Part shown: positions 24,560 to 35,795 of the stretch, piece after piece
Layout of the letters: each line of letters opens with the position of its first letter
Numbering within the stretch: the stretch's first letter is position 1
DNA from: Asterella californica
Taxonomy: Eukaryota > Streptophyta > Marchantiopsida > Marchantiales > Aytoniaceae
Direction: 5' to 3'
DNA: 64,000 bases
NCBI GenBank assembly: GCA_036924285.1
Contig: JAYKYS010000007.1
Location: 10,726,001 to 10,790,000 of the forward strand
The notes under the pieces: generated by a model
The model's input: the letters and a program-made list of their open reading frames with translations, nothing else
The model's database searches: none
What the model was told of the DNA's origin: nothing
Program-made: the position numbers and the translations under genes

Positions 24560-25950
24560 TGAGTGTGATCAGTATCGTCGGATGAAGTAAAGGATAGTAC
24601 GAGTGGTAGGTATGAACGGAGAGCCTTTTCGTGCTCTTGATCTTCCACTTGCGCAACCATTCGTCATTAAAATCTATTGTCTGTCGCGAGATATGGTTGC
24701 GGTGATGGCTACTTCGGATCCTATCATTATTCTCATTGTCACTTACGACGTTGTTTGTGATCTTACTGTCTACATCTTACTCTGATGTGGTATGGATCCT
24801 CGATTGGATCTGAATTTTCCAGCGAGAGTTCCGTTCAACACTTGGGTCGAAATACGTTGTTACAGTCGACCAAAGGTGGCGCATCAAGAGTTTGTCGTGA
24901 GGAATTTCGGAGAGGATTGTTACAACAAGATAATAGCTTCATCCGTTTCTTCTGTAGTTCCGTTTATTGTCAACCGTTTTAGGATCGAGATTCTAACTCT
25001 ATATTGAGCGTAATTTGTCCTTCATGTCTACGTGCTTCTTGACCAACAGTATCGTCAAACGGCACGTGTTTGTTATTTGTTCAATATAAGCTTTGAGGCC
25101 CAAATGGTACTCTTAGATAAAAATTCGTTCCTTGTGTGTTTGTCATGTCAGTGATGACAAAAACTATTTGTCAACTTGTTTCTTATTGGTCGAAAGTTTG
25201 ATCAATCATCTTCCACCAAGTTCCTTTCATGTTTTCGAGGGTTAGAGCCACTTCACGTGGTCCATTTGCGGAGTGTGTGGATATGGTTGGAAAGCTTGGG
25301 AGACAAGGATGCCCGCGGACTCAATGGTTGCTCGATTTGAAGCACGGATGACAGCGTTTGATCAATTGAAGCAGAGGGGGTCAAATTCATGATCAATTTT
25401 GTTTCTGAGAGGTCTTTCTCCTTTTCTGGGTATTCTGTGAGGTTGTTGGAGACGAATTGACTGTTGCTGGAAAGCTCTTGAGATGGGCTTGCTGATGGGT
25501 TCTGAGATCAATCGATTTCAAGCCGCAACGAAAGAGTTATGGCTGACTGAAGTTGGGTGCCTCAAATCGAAGGTTATGAGAATAAGCGACCGTAATTATG
25601 AGACATTGAGAGAGATATGTAGAGTTTGGGGTCGAATTTTGCTATGAAACTTTTCATGATCTAAGAAGGTAGAGTCAACTACCTACCTGTGAAATTTCAG
25701 ACCATTTGGATTATTGGGTATAAGGGTATCGCTGTTCTTTTGCACAAGGGGTCTGCTATCACTTTGTGTAATTGATAGTAAGTGCTTGGATCATTCCGAG
25801 AGTTTGGTTGAGGATCTGCTGGTGAAATTTTACAGAGTGGTAGTGCTTGTGACACTTTAGCTTCCTGAGAAGTTTGAGCCATTTTGGTCAACTGGTTTGT
25901 GAAGAATCGAGCAGAAAAGTTCTGTCAAAATAGTATCATGAATGTTATGA
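24560..25950 (+). repeat. gypsy-like leader repeat L, copy 2
   Basis: This is the second copy of the leader found at 10140-11460 and 47500-49100. It has TCTACATCTTACTCTGATG directly before the ATG of the conserved short ORF, then GGTTGGAAAGCTTGGGAG-type wording. Similarity fades after about 25.9 kb. Confidence 0.55.
24792..25007 (+). pseudogene. conserved leader ORF, copy 2 (unknown protein)
   Basis: A 71-codon ORF (MDPRLDLNFPARVPFN) matches copy 1 at 10451. W-VE-IRC, RPK, VVRNF and CYNKIIASS align with W-VD-IRC, RQK, IARNF and YYNQVIASS. Compared with copy 1 it has a short insertion after the initiator and a shorter tail. The function is unknown. Confidence 0.5.
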
Positions 25951-26830
25951 AGATAGGGAACTTTAATAAGACATAACTGTCAACTCAGAGATGATCTCTC
26001 TGCATGTAATATCTTAATAGAGAGATTATTCTACAGACTACCTACTGGCTTTGGTTTCATCTCATTCTGAGCTCTGGTTGAGGAGTGACAGTGAGGTAAA
26101 GTTGAGAGGTTCTTGTTCCAAAAGACGTAAGATTTAAAGCTCTTTGAAGAACATGTCGACCTGGAGGTTTTGCTAGTGCTTCAATGCACTTGATCATGAG
26201 TATGGAGAGTTGTTGACAGTATTACTTGTGTTTGGATCCTCTCCATACTCGCATGCTTGTTTGTACGCCCAATTGGTTTGATTGGATTTATGTGCGGGCG
26301 TTGCACTTACGTTTCTTTTCTATTAGGAGTGCTGGTATTTCTCTTGTGGTGAGGCTGGAGTGATGACCAGCAGACCCAAGAGTGCTTGCGGTGATGGCAG
26401 GAACAGGTTGCCCCTGCTTGTTATTCCAATTCTATCCCTAGTCGAGTAAGAGAGAGATTTGCCGAGAGGACGTGAGGATATCGTAGCGAGATAGGTTCTG
26501 AGTGTACTTGGAGATCAAAAAGAGGTTTGGGTGGTCGCTGGTTCTGAGTCACGGAGTACGACACCTACTCTCCACAGCTAGATATCCGGTGTGTTCTCAA
26601 ATAAGAAAGCATGTCACACGATAGTACTACGTGTGGCTTAGTCAACAACATGACCGCTACGTTATTTCGTAAATATCAATCGCTACAAGACAACCAACAA
26701 ATAAAGATGCGTTTAGCTCGGAAGGAGTAGATCGATACGAATTCATTTCTTCTTAGAGGACACAAAAACGTCAACGCAGCGAAGACGCAGCGAAGAACAG
26801 TGAGGCCGCTAGACCTAATTCGCGTCAACT
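25951..26830. repeat. degenerate retroelement DNA, no gene
   Basis: This stretch continues the retroelement-like composition of the leader copy. Only short ORFs without recognisable similarity are present. Base composition becomes more GC-rich after about 26.8 kb, where the HUH-associated region starts. Confidence 0.35.
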
Positions 26831-26879
26831 CTGCCTGCTTGCTCTTCTCGTTCGCCGCTGCAGAAGTTGTGGAATTTGA

Positions 26880-27550
26880 CTGCCGCTGTATTTCCTCGCT
26901 CGCTTGCAGGGCCGTTGTACTTCCTCGGGTTGGCAGGTTTTTGTCTTGATGTTGTTCCACTCACTTTGCTCACTCGCTCGCGGTCAGGTCGTTCGCTTTG
27001 GTCGAGGACGATTTTCTCATGATGAGGCCCTGCGAGAGGGACTGGCGGGACCTCATAGACAGATTTTGCCACCGTGTACTTGCTGCTCAGTTTCTGCAAA
27101 CGATTTTTTCGTGGCGGGGCCTTTGGAGAGGAACTGACGGGACTTGTTAGGCAGATTTTGCCGCCGTCTACCTTGCTGCTTTGGCTTCACCGCGGAGGAT
27201 TCGGTTATGACGGGTTATACTTTGCTTTTGTTTCTGATTGAGTATTGTCTTCTTCCTGCTACCGATTCGTTTCTTCATCACTTCGCTCCATGGTTTTACC
27301 GCAAGGCATTCTTGTGTTATGCCGGATTTTGTTGTCCTTTCTATTTCGTCTGTTCATTACTGTGCCTCGCTGCCAAGTTATATCTATAGGTTTTTTCCAC
27401 CGATCGGTTCTACTCTGCTCTACATTTCGCTCCGCTTGACCACGAAGGATTCGGTTATGATGGGTTGTATTTCGCTGCAGCCTGGTTGCCAGACCTGCTA
27501 GTACGAATCTGCCGTTCGCTGCTTGGTTCTTTTTCTTTGCTGTTTTCGCA
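26880..27550 (+). repeat. imperfect ~92 bp repeats upstream of HUH gene
   Basis: The block AGATTTTGCC..CCGT.TACTTGCTGCT occurs at 27061 and 27153 (period 92 bp), preceded each time by a GGGAC..G[GA]C[GA]GGAC stretch. A related phrase, GAAGGATTCGGTTATGATGGGTT, occurs near 27448 and (as GGAGGATTCGGTTATGACGGGTT) near 27196. The region is more GC-rich than its neighbours and has no credible coding. It could be an upstream regulatory region of the HUH element. Confidence 0.5.
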
Positions 27551-28002
27551 GTTGGTTTATTGGTTCGTTTTGCACCTTTCTTAGCTCCTTGTGACACGCT
27601 ATGCTGAAGCGATTAATGTATTAGTCACATGCTCTTGCATGGTTACCGCTACGCTGTTGTACTAACGGACTAACGGAGGCACGTTAGACTGGGTCAAACG
27701 TATCTCCATCTTGGCTTCATGACCGACCCGATCGAGTACATCTTACCGTCATCTTATTTGTTTGCTTCTTCTTTGGTGTTGTATTCTTGCGTTGCAGGAC
27801 TGGCCTTTTTCCACTCTTCATTTACCTTTGCTGACAGTCGAAGGACGTGTCATACCATACGTGACCGCCATACCATGTCGCGCAAGCTAAGATGGGACTT
27901 GATTTCTCCGACTTCAATTCACATCCTACAAAGATAAGTGTGCTGCACCTGAACGTTTTGTCTACAATTTTTCACTCTGGCTTCATGTCGCTGTCTTAGT
28001 GT

Positions 28003-29440
28003 GCTGATGATGATTTGTTGATTACAATTCCTGCCACTCCTCCCAGAGTTGATGTACAGTCCACATTCAACTTACAAGACATCGAGGCATAGTATTTTCA
28101 TCTAGAACATCCTTGCATGTTAGACAAATTGCATTTGCCACTTAGCCTTCCATCATTTTCTCTTATCAGTCCACGTTCTCTTTCTTTTGATGATGTTAAA
28201 TTGTACAGAGATAGAGATTACATTTATCTAGATTTGCAGTACTATCAAGAACCTCCCGTGTTCCTACTCCCAGCTTTGGATTATGTACTTATCTCTCGCA
28301 GTTTTACTACCAAAGAGTCGTGCTGTTATGCCTTGAGCTGACCGTTTCATTACATAGAATCGCGAAATGAGTGGTTAATCCTCCGTGACCGTCATTCTCT
28401 CGTTTTTTGTTATCTTCAATATTTACAGTGTACAGCAGATCTTCATTTCCTAAAGCCTGTTGTTCATGGTGTTTACCGCCTTCGTTGTATTCACTGTGTT
28501 TGCGATGATTTAAACCCTATCTTATTTCGATTCGGCTGTAAGCACATCTCTTTCTCCTCTGATGTCATTGAACCTTCTCAGAAAAATGTTCATGAGACGA
28601 GCGGCTCGTGCCTATCATGCGAACCCTCCACCACTGACAAACCCTCGGAAACCTATGAGAAAACCTCATGAAGTTTCCTTAACAGTCTTCCAGACATGAG
28701 GTGACTTGGATATGGTCCGCTGCCTGATTCTTTCTAGTTTTCTGGATCGGGAGTGTGAAAGCGGCCTTCTTTCAGTCGAGAGGAGGGAGGAACATTACTA
28801 CATTTACATGTACAAGGAGTGTTGTGCTTGCAAGAAGTAGCCCGATAGAAATAAAAAAACGTATCCTTCATGTTTTGGGATGGAAAGGTCCTGATAGACC
28901 GTTGGGAGTGGACGTTTGTGTGAAGAGACTAAACAACAAAGGACTTTACCTCTTTGTGGGGATGGTAGGATACTGTATGAAGGATAAAGCTGAAGCACAT
29001 CACATTTGTTGTATGAAAAATATTTCTGACTCCATGCTCACTAACGGCAATGAACTTTTCACCTTATTAGGTGCAGCAGATACGAAGAATCGTGTTGAAT
29101 TAAACTTTAATAATATTTTGCAGAGAGCTTTGCAGTACAACAAGTATCGTAGTAGACATCCTCTGGGAACAACGCTCAGAACGTGCCTCAGAATGATGAT
29201 GAAGTATGAGAAGTATGCACTCTCATGCAAGTGGCTCAAAGGATCAGGAATCCAAAAAGCACGTAGTGATGTTCTTTGGAAAGCCATTGTGCATCCTGAA
29301 CAATACTGATGAAGGACATTGATGAAATTTTCTTTTCCCATCAACAATACCGTGGCAGGTACATCACGGTAGACGCAGAGGAAGTGAACGAAGTAGATAA
29401 CCAGACACTGCACTCCTCCAATCAGCAAGATCGTCGATAG
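28003..29440 (+). pseudogene. Rep-like HUH endonuclease pseudogene
   Basis: One frame runs from 28003 to 28671 with stops only at 28090 (TAG) and 28339 (TGA). It carries a cysteine cluster (RLRCIHCVCDD, FGCKH, CLSCEP) that looks like a zinc-binding N-terminal part. Next come fragments of a Rep-type nuclease in shifting frames. HLHVQG, a H-hydrophobic-H (HUH, motif II) signature, is at 28801-28818. An open stretch to 29309 then contains GMVGYCMKD at about 28965, fitting the YxxK catalytic-tyrosine motif III. A C-terminal part follows (NRVELNFNNILQRALQY, KARSDVLWKAIVHPEQ). After one more frameshift, IDEIFF and a stop at 29440. Frameshifts lie near 28670-28830 and 29305, so it is inactive as read. 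Candidate families are Replitron-like or CRESS-DNA-derived Rep; no helicase domain is seen. Family naming is inference. Confidence 0.62.
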
Positions 29441-29679
29441 TTCGAGCAAACACAACCTTCATACTTGTCACTTTGCAATGCCCTCGGTCATAATGTTACA
29501 GCGGATAGAGAGAGAAAAATATACATCTTTCTGTTTTAACTAGTTTCGTTTCAGTCTGCTTCAAACTGCATCATCACTTCTTACTCGCAAAAGTGGTCAA
29601 TCAGTTCTTACTCGCTGCTGTCAGAGTCGTTGCAAGCCAAGCATCTGGAGATTGAAAATACGTCAAGCGTCCAGCATAC

Positions 29680-29705
29680 TGTGCAAATATTTATCTCTTT
29701 GCACA
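29680..29705. promoter_or_regulatory. 8 bp-stem hairpin upstream of ori-like hairpin
   Basis: TGTGCAAA (29680-29687) and TTTGCACA (29698-29705) pair around the 10 nt loop TATTTATCTC. It lies 35 bp before the stronger hairpin at 29741. Confidence 0.6.
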
Positions 29706-29740
29706 ATATTTACTTGTTTTTCCGCAGCAGACTTGTTTCT

Positions 29741-29769
29741 ACCTATGTAGAATATTACTCTACATAGGT
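29741..29769. promoter_or_regulatory. ori-like hairpin with GAATATTAC
   Basis: A perfect 11 bp inverted repeat (ACCTATGTAGA and its complement) encloses the 7 nt loop ATATTAC. The loop with its two preceding bases reads GAATATTAC, eight of nine matches to TAATATTAC, the nicking nonamer in the stem-loop origin of geminiviruses and many CRESS-DNA replicons. The octamer TACATAGG in the right arm recurs at 29874, as an iteron might. It sits 300 bp downstream of the HUH pseudogene. The structure is directly visible; origin function is inference. Confidence 0.6.
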
Positions 29770-29958
29770 TACGACATTGCAACATCTACTTTTTCCTCAG
29801 TTGCAGAAGGAGTAAGCTAGAATGACGTTGCAGTGTACACTTTCTACTATTTCGTCACTACTTTTTACAGTTTTACATAGGCTACTGCACTATGTACAAT
29901 GGGCTCTACCTTGCCGTTTCCACCTTTTAGTTCTCTTACAGTTTTTCTGTACAGACAG

Positions 29959-31818
29959 TGTGGTGCCTACAATTTGTAAGATTGGAGATTTTTTGAAATT
30001 CTTAAAGTTAATGACGTGTCTATATAATTGAAGTAACCTTATTACTTAAGATTACGCCCTGATTAGCAGGAAGATGATCTTAAGGGACTTTGTAAAGAGA
30101 ATTCGACTTCTTCCGAAATCGGAAGACAGACGTCGTCTGAACAGTATCTTCCGGGAAGACAATGACTACGAATGCAGGGGTACCATCCGCACACTGACTA
30201 GGTAGGAGGTAGGTATACCTACCGAGTAGTCATCGTAGTAGTAGTAGGTAGGTCGAGATAATCAAATCATTCCCTAATCGCGCAGAAGAAGATACAAGCT
30301 GGAAGCGCATTAGCACCGGGCTCTCCACGCTGCCTCTCAAGTTGGAATCGACTTCGAATTAAGAATTCAGGGTCGAAGAGCACAGGAGTGAAGTGAAGGA
30401 ATTGAATAGAAGAAGGCGTCTTTCAGTTCGGAAGTGCACTCGAAGTGGAAGAGAGAGGATTCTCACGGGATTAGAAGATCAGAAATCGAGGATCGAGTAG
30501 GAAATCAGAGAGAAGCTTCGGAGCACAGCAGCGAGCTCGATTGCGGAAGTAGCTAGACGCAGATCAAAATTGAAGGTCGGAGCAGGATCGTGGTACAGCA
30601 TTGGAGGCAGAATCGAAGAACGGAAGCGTGCAGAAGACTGAAGTAGCAACCATAAGCATAGTCAGAAGCAGTACTGAGGTTCTTCTCATGTTCTTCCACC
30701 TTCTCCATCGCTTTCGTCCTCTGATTTGATGTCTCTCGCGCTTCCTCGATCGTTTGCAGGAAGCCCATCGATCATTTTCTCTCACCCTAAATTTCCCTTG
30801 AGAGAATTGGACGCGAAAGCGCTGTCCAAATTTCATCAGCCATCTTCTCACTTCTTTCCGAATTGGAATTGAGCTTCCTTTCTTCCCATTCTCAAATTCG
30901 ATGGTCTGATTATCAATTTTCCTATCCGACTGTGCTTCTATCCCACAATCTGTGGACAGAAGATGCTTTTGAATGTTTGAACATCTTTGGAAGACGACTG
31001 TTTGTAATTCGTATAAAGTAGATTGGATTGGATTGGAATTTGTGTTGAGAGAAGCAATCCAAACAGAGCTTGAGAGTTGATTGTTGTTTCGAGAAGCAGG
31101 AAACTGAGAACCAGACCTGTGCCTCCCAATCTTCTTGACTTCTCAAATCCACATCTTCCTAGAGAGACTAGAAGATTGGAAAGACTAGCAGAATGACACG
31201 AGAAGACGTGAGGGTCCTTTACATGTCTCTTCTGACTGACCCATATCACCATGTTCCTTCTTCTTCTCGAATTTAGAAGAGAGTTGTGAGAAGCCTTGCT
31301 GGCAAAATTTGGAGAGAATGGTCAAGGGTCATGTCTTCCCGTCATACAACAAGCTTCTTCTGAGAGTGTATGATGAGTCAAAAAGAAAAGCTTGAATGTT
31401 CTGTGTCTGTTGGGAGGATAGATTACGTGTAAGAAACCAAAGACATGTGAGATCAGTGATGAGAAGCATGATTGCATGAAGTCTTCTGAAGACGTCAGAT
31501 CTTCTTGGAGGTCACTGTCACCGCATGAGTCATCGGTCTTCTTATGAACCATTCGTAGGCTTTGCTTCTCACATATCTTGTTAACTTCTGTTAGGAAGTA
31601 GGATGAATTGCAAGATGGATTGTCTTCTTAGGAATCCATGCGATGCCTTGCTTAGTTAGGATTGCTTAGATATAGCTCGGAAGACGAGAGGTACTTAGGA
31701 AGCACTATTAGAATCCCGGAAGACGGAATAGTTGTCTTTTGGAAGACTAGATTCGTCTTTTGAGAGTGGAAGCTGGACTGTGACGACCTGGTAAAGGCTG
31801 AGCCTTAAGCTCACAACA
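29959..31818. mobile_element. LTR-like repeat B (~1.86 kb)
   Basis: It starts TGTGGTGCCTACAATTTG and ends CTCACAACA, and aligns with repeat A (22360-24312) in direct orientation. B carries a perfect 16 bp palindrome GGTAGGTATACCTACC at 30208-30223 that A lacks. The + strand coiled-coil ORF copy begins about 20 bp after its right end. This arrangement would fit a minus-strand element (3' LTR, then antisense ORF) or a plus-strand element with an extra ORF before gag. Confidence 0.7.
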
Positions 31819-31835
31819 AGTATGTGTGGTTTAGT

Positions 31836-33605
31836 GTAACAGAAGCTCGAACATGTCGATGCATCTTCGAGGGTTGGTGTTATCGTCGGCAGAGTTGGCA
31901 GAGACCAAACCTTACATCAAGGAGTTGGGCTTCGACTTCTTCACGTGGACCGGAACCTCACGGACCAGGGTATTCTGGAAGAGGTTTGGACAACATTACC
32001 TCCGCGCAACCGTGTAGCTGTTAAGGTAGAGGTCGCTCGAAGAAGATCATCTTCCTGGACAGTGGAGTGAGGGCGTAGGGCTTTTCATCGGCTAAAAGCA
32101 GAGAACCGCGGGTACGAGTTGGAGAAGAAGATCTTACCGATGATCTCTGAGAAGTGGCATGTACCAGGAAGTACCACATGTCTCTTCCTGGAAGACAGAC
32201 AAGAGAGGAATGACTGGAAGGTAAAGCTTATCGGGAGCCTAGGAAGCGTCTTATGAGGAAGTTGTATGTTCACCAAAGGTCCAGAAGGTGAGATATCTTG
32301 GAGACCATGACGTGGAGTTCTTGGAAGCTATCTGGGAAGGACAGGTCGTCAACTGGGGCGCCTTCTTCCACACCTACATCCAGACCAAGCTAGCATACTT
32401 GGGCACTCTAGCAAGAAGGCATCTTACTCCGTTCTGCTGTTATCTATACGTGTCCAAGGGAGATTTAAAGAAAAACTAGTTGGTCAAGTATGGACCAACA
32501 AGACAGTGAGAGATGAAGAAAGACCAGACAACTGTCATGTCTCCCTCTCACACTCTAGCACCTCAGACGAGACCAAGCATTCAGCAAAAGTCGATCACGG
32601 TGCGGGAATACGAGTACAGCGACATGAAAGACACGTCGTCACTGAGGAAGATGGGACCTAGGAGTGTGTCCCGGAAGAGCACATCCTTTTCTACCATCCA
32701 CTCTGGATCCGAGTCGGATTCACAGGAGGACATGCCGAGCACCAAGATGACGCAGAAGATAGCTTCTACGACTACATGGAGTCTTTCGAAGCCTCAAGAA
32801 GCCAAGACATGGGTTGATGTACCGACTGCAGCTAGATGAAGTGTAGCGAAGAGGACTGCTCCTGCGGTGAGAAGAGATTTTCTATCCCGGAAGGCATTGA
32901 GGTTAGCGTCTTCTCATACGCAGAAGTAGAAGACTACGGTGGAGGAAGAGACATCCATGCCTCTAGAAGACAGAGAAGTCGCTGTAGATCACTTTGTGAG
33001 GATGAACTTGTCTTCTGCGAGAAGAAGGCTGGAAGAGTTCAACGTCTTCTTCAGTTCGGAGATCCAGCCAGCCATGGAGTTGGTGGAGAAGCGTGCGATG
33101 GCTCAAGAGAAGCCACTGCAACCTAGATTCGGTCTTCGAACCTTGATGCAGCAGGAGGAAGCCCAGAAGCAAAAGCTGGAAGCTCTAGAAGCTAACTTCC
33201 GCACCACAGAGAAGATCACGACCAAGTACAAGCGCGGAAGCATGTGCTTCTGCCCAGGAGTTGGCACAGCTGTGGAAGAGCAACCAGGAGTTGCAGACGC
33301 GACTTCAGCAGCGTGAGCAAGAGATTATGTGAATCAGAGAAAAGCTCACTGGTCTTGTAGAAGAGAAGACGACTTGGAGTGTACTGCGGGAAGCCGCGGA
33401 AGCTCAAGCTGCAACAGAGAAGAAGCAGCAAGAAGAAGCAGAAGCCGGAGCCAAGGAAGTCATGGCGCACATGGGAGAAGCGCTTCGTAAGAAGTTCAAC
33501 TTCACCGCGGGTATGAAGCTTCTCACCTATGTGCTTCCACCACGGCTTCAGAAGACAGAAGAGACTTTTGGGAAGCTGAGTCCACCTGCGCTTCTTGATT
33601 TTTCT
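31836..33605 (+). pseudogene. coiled-coil retroelement ORF, inverted arm 1
   Basis: This segment aligns with the reverse complement of 39000-40720, giving two inverted arms of about 1.7 kb. Translation patches shared by the arms are VEFLE..WEG..VNWGAFFH, ISEKWHV, SARRR, QPAMELVEKRAMAQEKPL and LMQQEE. They describe a globular N-terminal part followed by a long coiled coil ending near KKFNFTA. Frames are broken several times (stops near 32070 and 32255). A further 33620-34015 is similar to 38617-38985 but in the same orientation, so this arm's tail is inverted relative to arm 2. I do not recognise the family; accessory or antisense ORFs of Tat/Ogre-type gypsy elements are the nearest idea. Confidence 0.55.
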
Positions 33606-33619
33606 GCTCCACCTGTTCG

Positions 33620-34015
33620 ACGTTGAGAGCTGGGGTGACCTCACAGTGGTCAGAGGAAGTCACCTCCTCCACTCTAAACACTTTGGAAGATACCTCTACT
33701 TCCTATCTTCCAGAAGACGTCTTGTCTTCCAATCTTCTAGAAGACAATTTGTCTTTCGGGGCTTCTTCTGTCGTCTTCTCGGTTTTCAACGCTGTCACTA
33801 CCAAGTGGACAGCGAGGTCAAACTCCTCCTTGTCGAGATCCATGCCAACTGGTCCTAGTGCAGGAGAAGACGTGGTTGCATGCTAAGGAATCGAGAGAAG
33901 ACCGTAAAGAGTCTTCAAGTCCTCAATCTGCTGATCCAAGTAGCGAAACATGCTCTCCTTGCAGTCCACTAACAACTCTCTTGAATCGTCATCCCACTCA
34001 CGAGCATATCACAAA
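33620..34015. repeat. direct repeat of 38617-38985
   Basis: The shared wording is GAGCTGGGGTG, GTCACCTCCTCCACTC, CACTACCAAGTGGACAGCGA and TCTTCAAGTCCTCAATCT. On the minus strand of the right copy it encodes the C-terminal part of the coiled-coil ORF (EKEEFDLAVHLVVIALEAEK). Confidence 0.8.
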
Positions 34016-35652
34016 CATCGAAGAAGAAGTCATCTCAGCCGTATCAGAGGTTCCAGTAGGGCTTCTCATTTATCAGAAGCCGAATTAGGAGATCAGGTAG
34101 AAAAGGATCCAATGAGATCGCACCTAGCGATCAAGAGAAGGCAGTAGAGGTAGGTAGTCAGTTGATCTTGGCTAATTTTGGTAAGAATTTTTGCTATTTT
34201 AAGATGAGCAACTCCCTCTGTATTTTTAGATGACTGTCCGGCAGGATAAGCAACAGTAGGTAGTAGAAAGCAGTTCTAAACTAAGAAGGGAACCGAAGTC
34301 TTGGGAGGTGGTGGTCTTCTGAGAGCGCCCCATTTTGCTTGGCTGTGAGTTGGGATTGGAGGGGATCTCTCTCTTACGACTCAAAGGCGATAGTATAAGG
34401 TTGATCACAAAGTAGGATTTCATGCACATTGTTACACACATGTAGTTACACAAGTACTATGCGCACAGAGTTGGATTACACAGAGCAGGTCTGCACCTCC
34501 ACTCCCAGCAAGAGACCGACAGGATGTAGAACAGTTGTAGATAACATAGACAGAGAATGGCATCATCGTGCAGTCCTGTTTCTAGACTGGTGTGTCGAGA
34601 GGTAGGGACAAGAAGTGAATGGAGTGAGCTTCCAGAAGCCAATGTACCTCTTCTCGAGGAATTGATTTCGGATTTGATTGCAGATTCACACCCAATTGTG
34701 CATGGGAACTCATTCTTCTCGAGTGGCGGTGATTGTTAGAAGTTGTGCAGAGCCGAAGCTTATCTCATCTAGTGGAGCACTTTGGATCCACGTACGGATT
34801 GACCTATTAGAGAGTGATCCCTGCCGTCAGAATAGTCGGAGCAACGATAGAAGAAGAAAGAAGACTTCTTCTCACAGCAGAAGATGACATCCTCGATTGG
34901 AAGACTGTGTAACTGTAAGCTGATTTGTGATCTTCTTCCCCAAATTACTACAAGCAGTGATGACTTGATAGTCAGGATCCGGACTAGAAGCCTACCGGAA
35001 TCTTAGTTTCTCTTTTTTATCTTGTTTCCTCTTGTTTGGATTTTCCCTTCTTCTCTATCATCTCTCATCTTCCCGTCTTCTCACCTTCTTCTAGTTGATT
35101 TCCGAGACTTCTATTGAGCTTCCGTGAAGGTGAATGTCGTTATAGTGTTGCAAGAAGACCGTTTCCGTAGACAAAAGCATGGGAAGGCTATAAGGGGCAT
35201 ACAACCTGTGATTAATCTAACCCCGTTGGAAACTAGAAGAGCAATTTGTGATATGCATTGATAATTAGACATCTACGAAGCAGAGACAGTCTTCTGGAGG
35301 TGTTAGAAGCCAAGTTGAACCCCCCAGAAGCAGAGAATTGCTTCGAGAAGACCGTCGTGAGAAGACTGGAAGACTTGACCTGGAAGCAGGAAGCGTCTTC
35401 TCGAGCTTCCCAATGGGTGATATTTTAGGCAGTAGTTGTAGGTTTGGATCCAGAGCACCTTCTGAAGTGTTTGGAAGCCGTGTGTTTTTGTGAGAACTCG
35501 AGATTTCTAGACAAATCCTGCGTGTTTGAGAGTTTAGACAGATCTTAGAACTTAGAGCAGCGATACTAGTGTAAATCTTCTGAGGGAACGAAATCTTTTA
35601 TGCTATAATGTGCTAAAGGAGAAATCATGAGACACTACATATAGTAGCCTCA
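34016..35652 (+). mobile_element. probable 5' LTR of gag-only gypsy element (left end uncertain)
   Basis: The stretch ends at CTCA (35652), six bases before a primer-binding-site-like sequence. It is rich in GAAGAC/GTCTTC words like the rest of this family and has no gene. The left boundary and target-site duplication are not visible. Confidence 0.4.
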
Positions 35653-35658
35653 TATTTC

Positions 35659-35676
35659 TGGTGCCGCTGCCGAGGA
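35659..35676 (+). promoter_or_regulatory. primer-binding site, tRNA-Asp type
   Basis: TGGTGCCGCTGCCGAGGA matches 15 of 18 bases of TGGCGCCGTTGCCGGGGA, the complement of the plant tRNA-Asp 3' end used by many Athila/Tat gypsy elements. Its position between an LTR-like end and a gag ORF supports the call. Confidence 0.65.
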
Positions 35677-35795
35677 TTTCATCTTAGTAACGATTGTTCT
35701 AAGCTTCTTGGATTTGTGTGTCAGTAGTTAGTTGCACTTGGGACTAACTTGGATTGTATTTTAGTGTGCTGTGGAACTCTATCTTATTAGAAGAT

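Noticed and set aside
27259..27597. Minus-strand basic ORF (112 codons, Lys/Arg-rich)
   Set aside because: It lies opposite the 92 bp-type repeats, resembles no known family and has no supporting context; probably a chance ORF.
22360..31818. Repeats A and B as the two LTRs of one intact element
   Set aside because: No primer-binding site, target duplication or pol between them; the interior is a patchwork of other repeats and the HUH gene.
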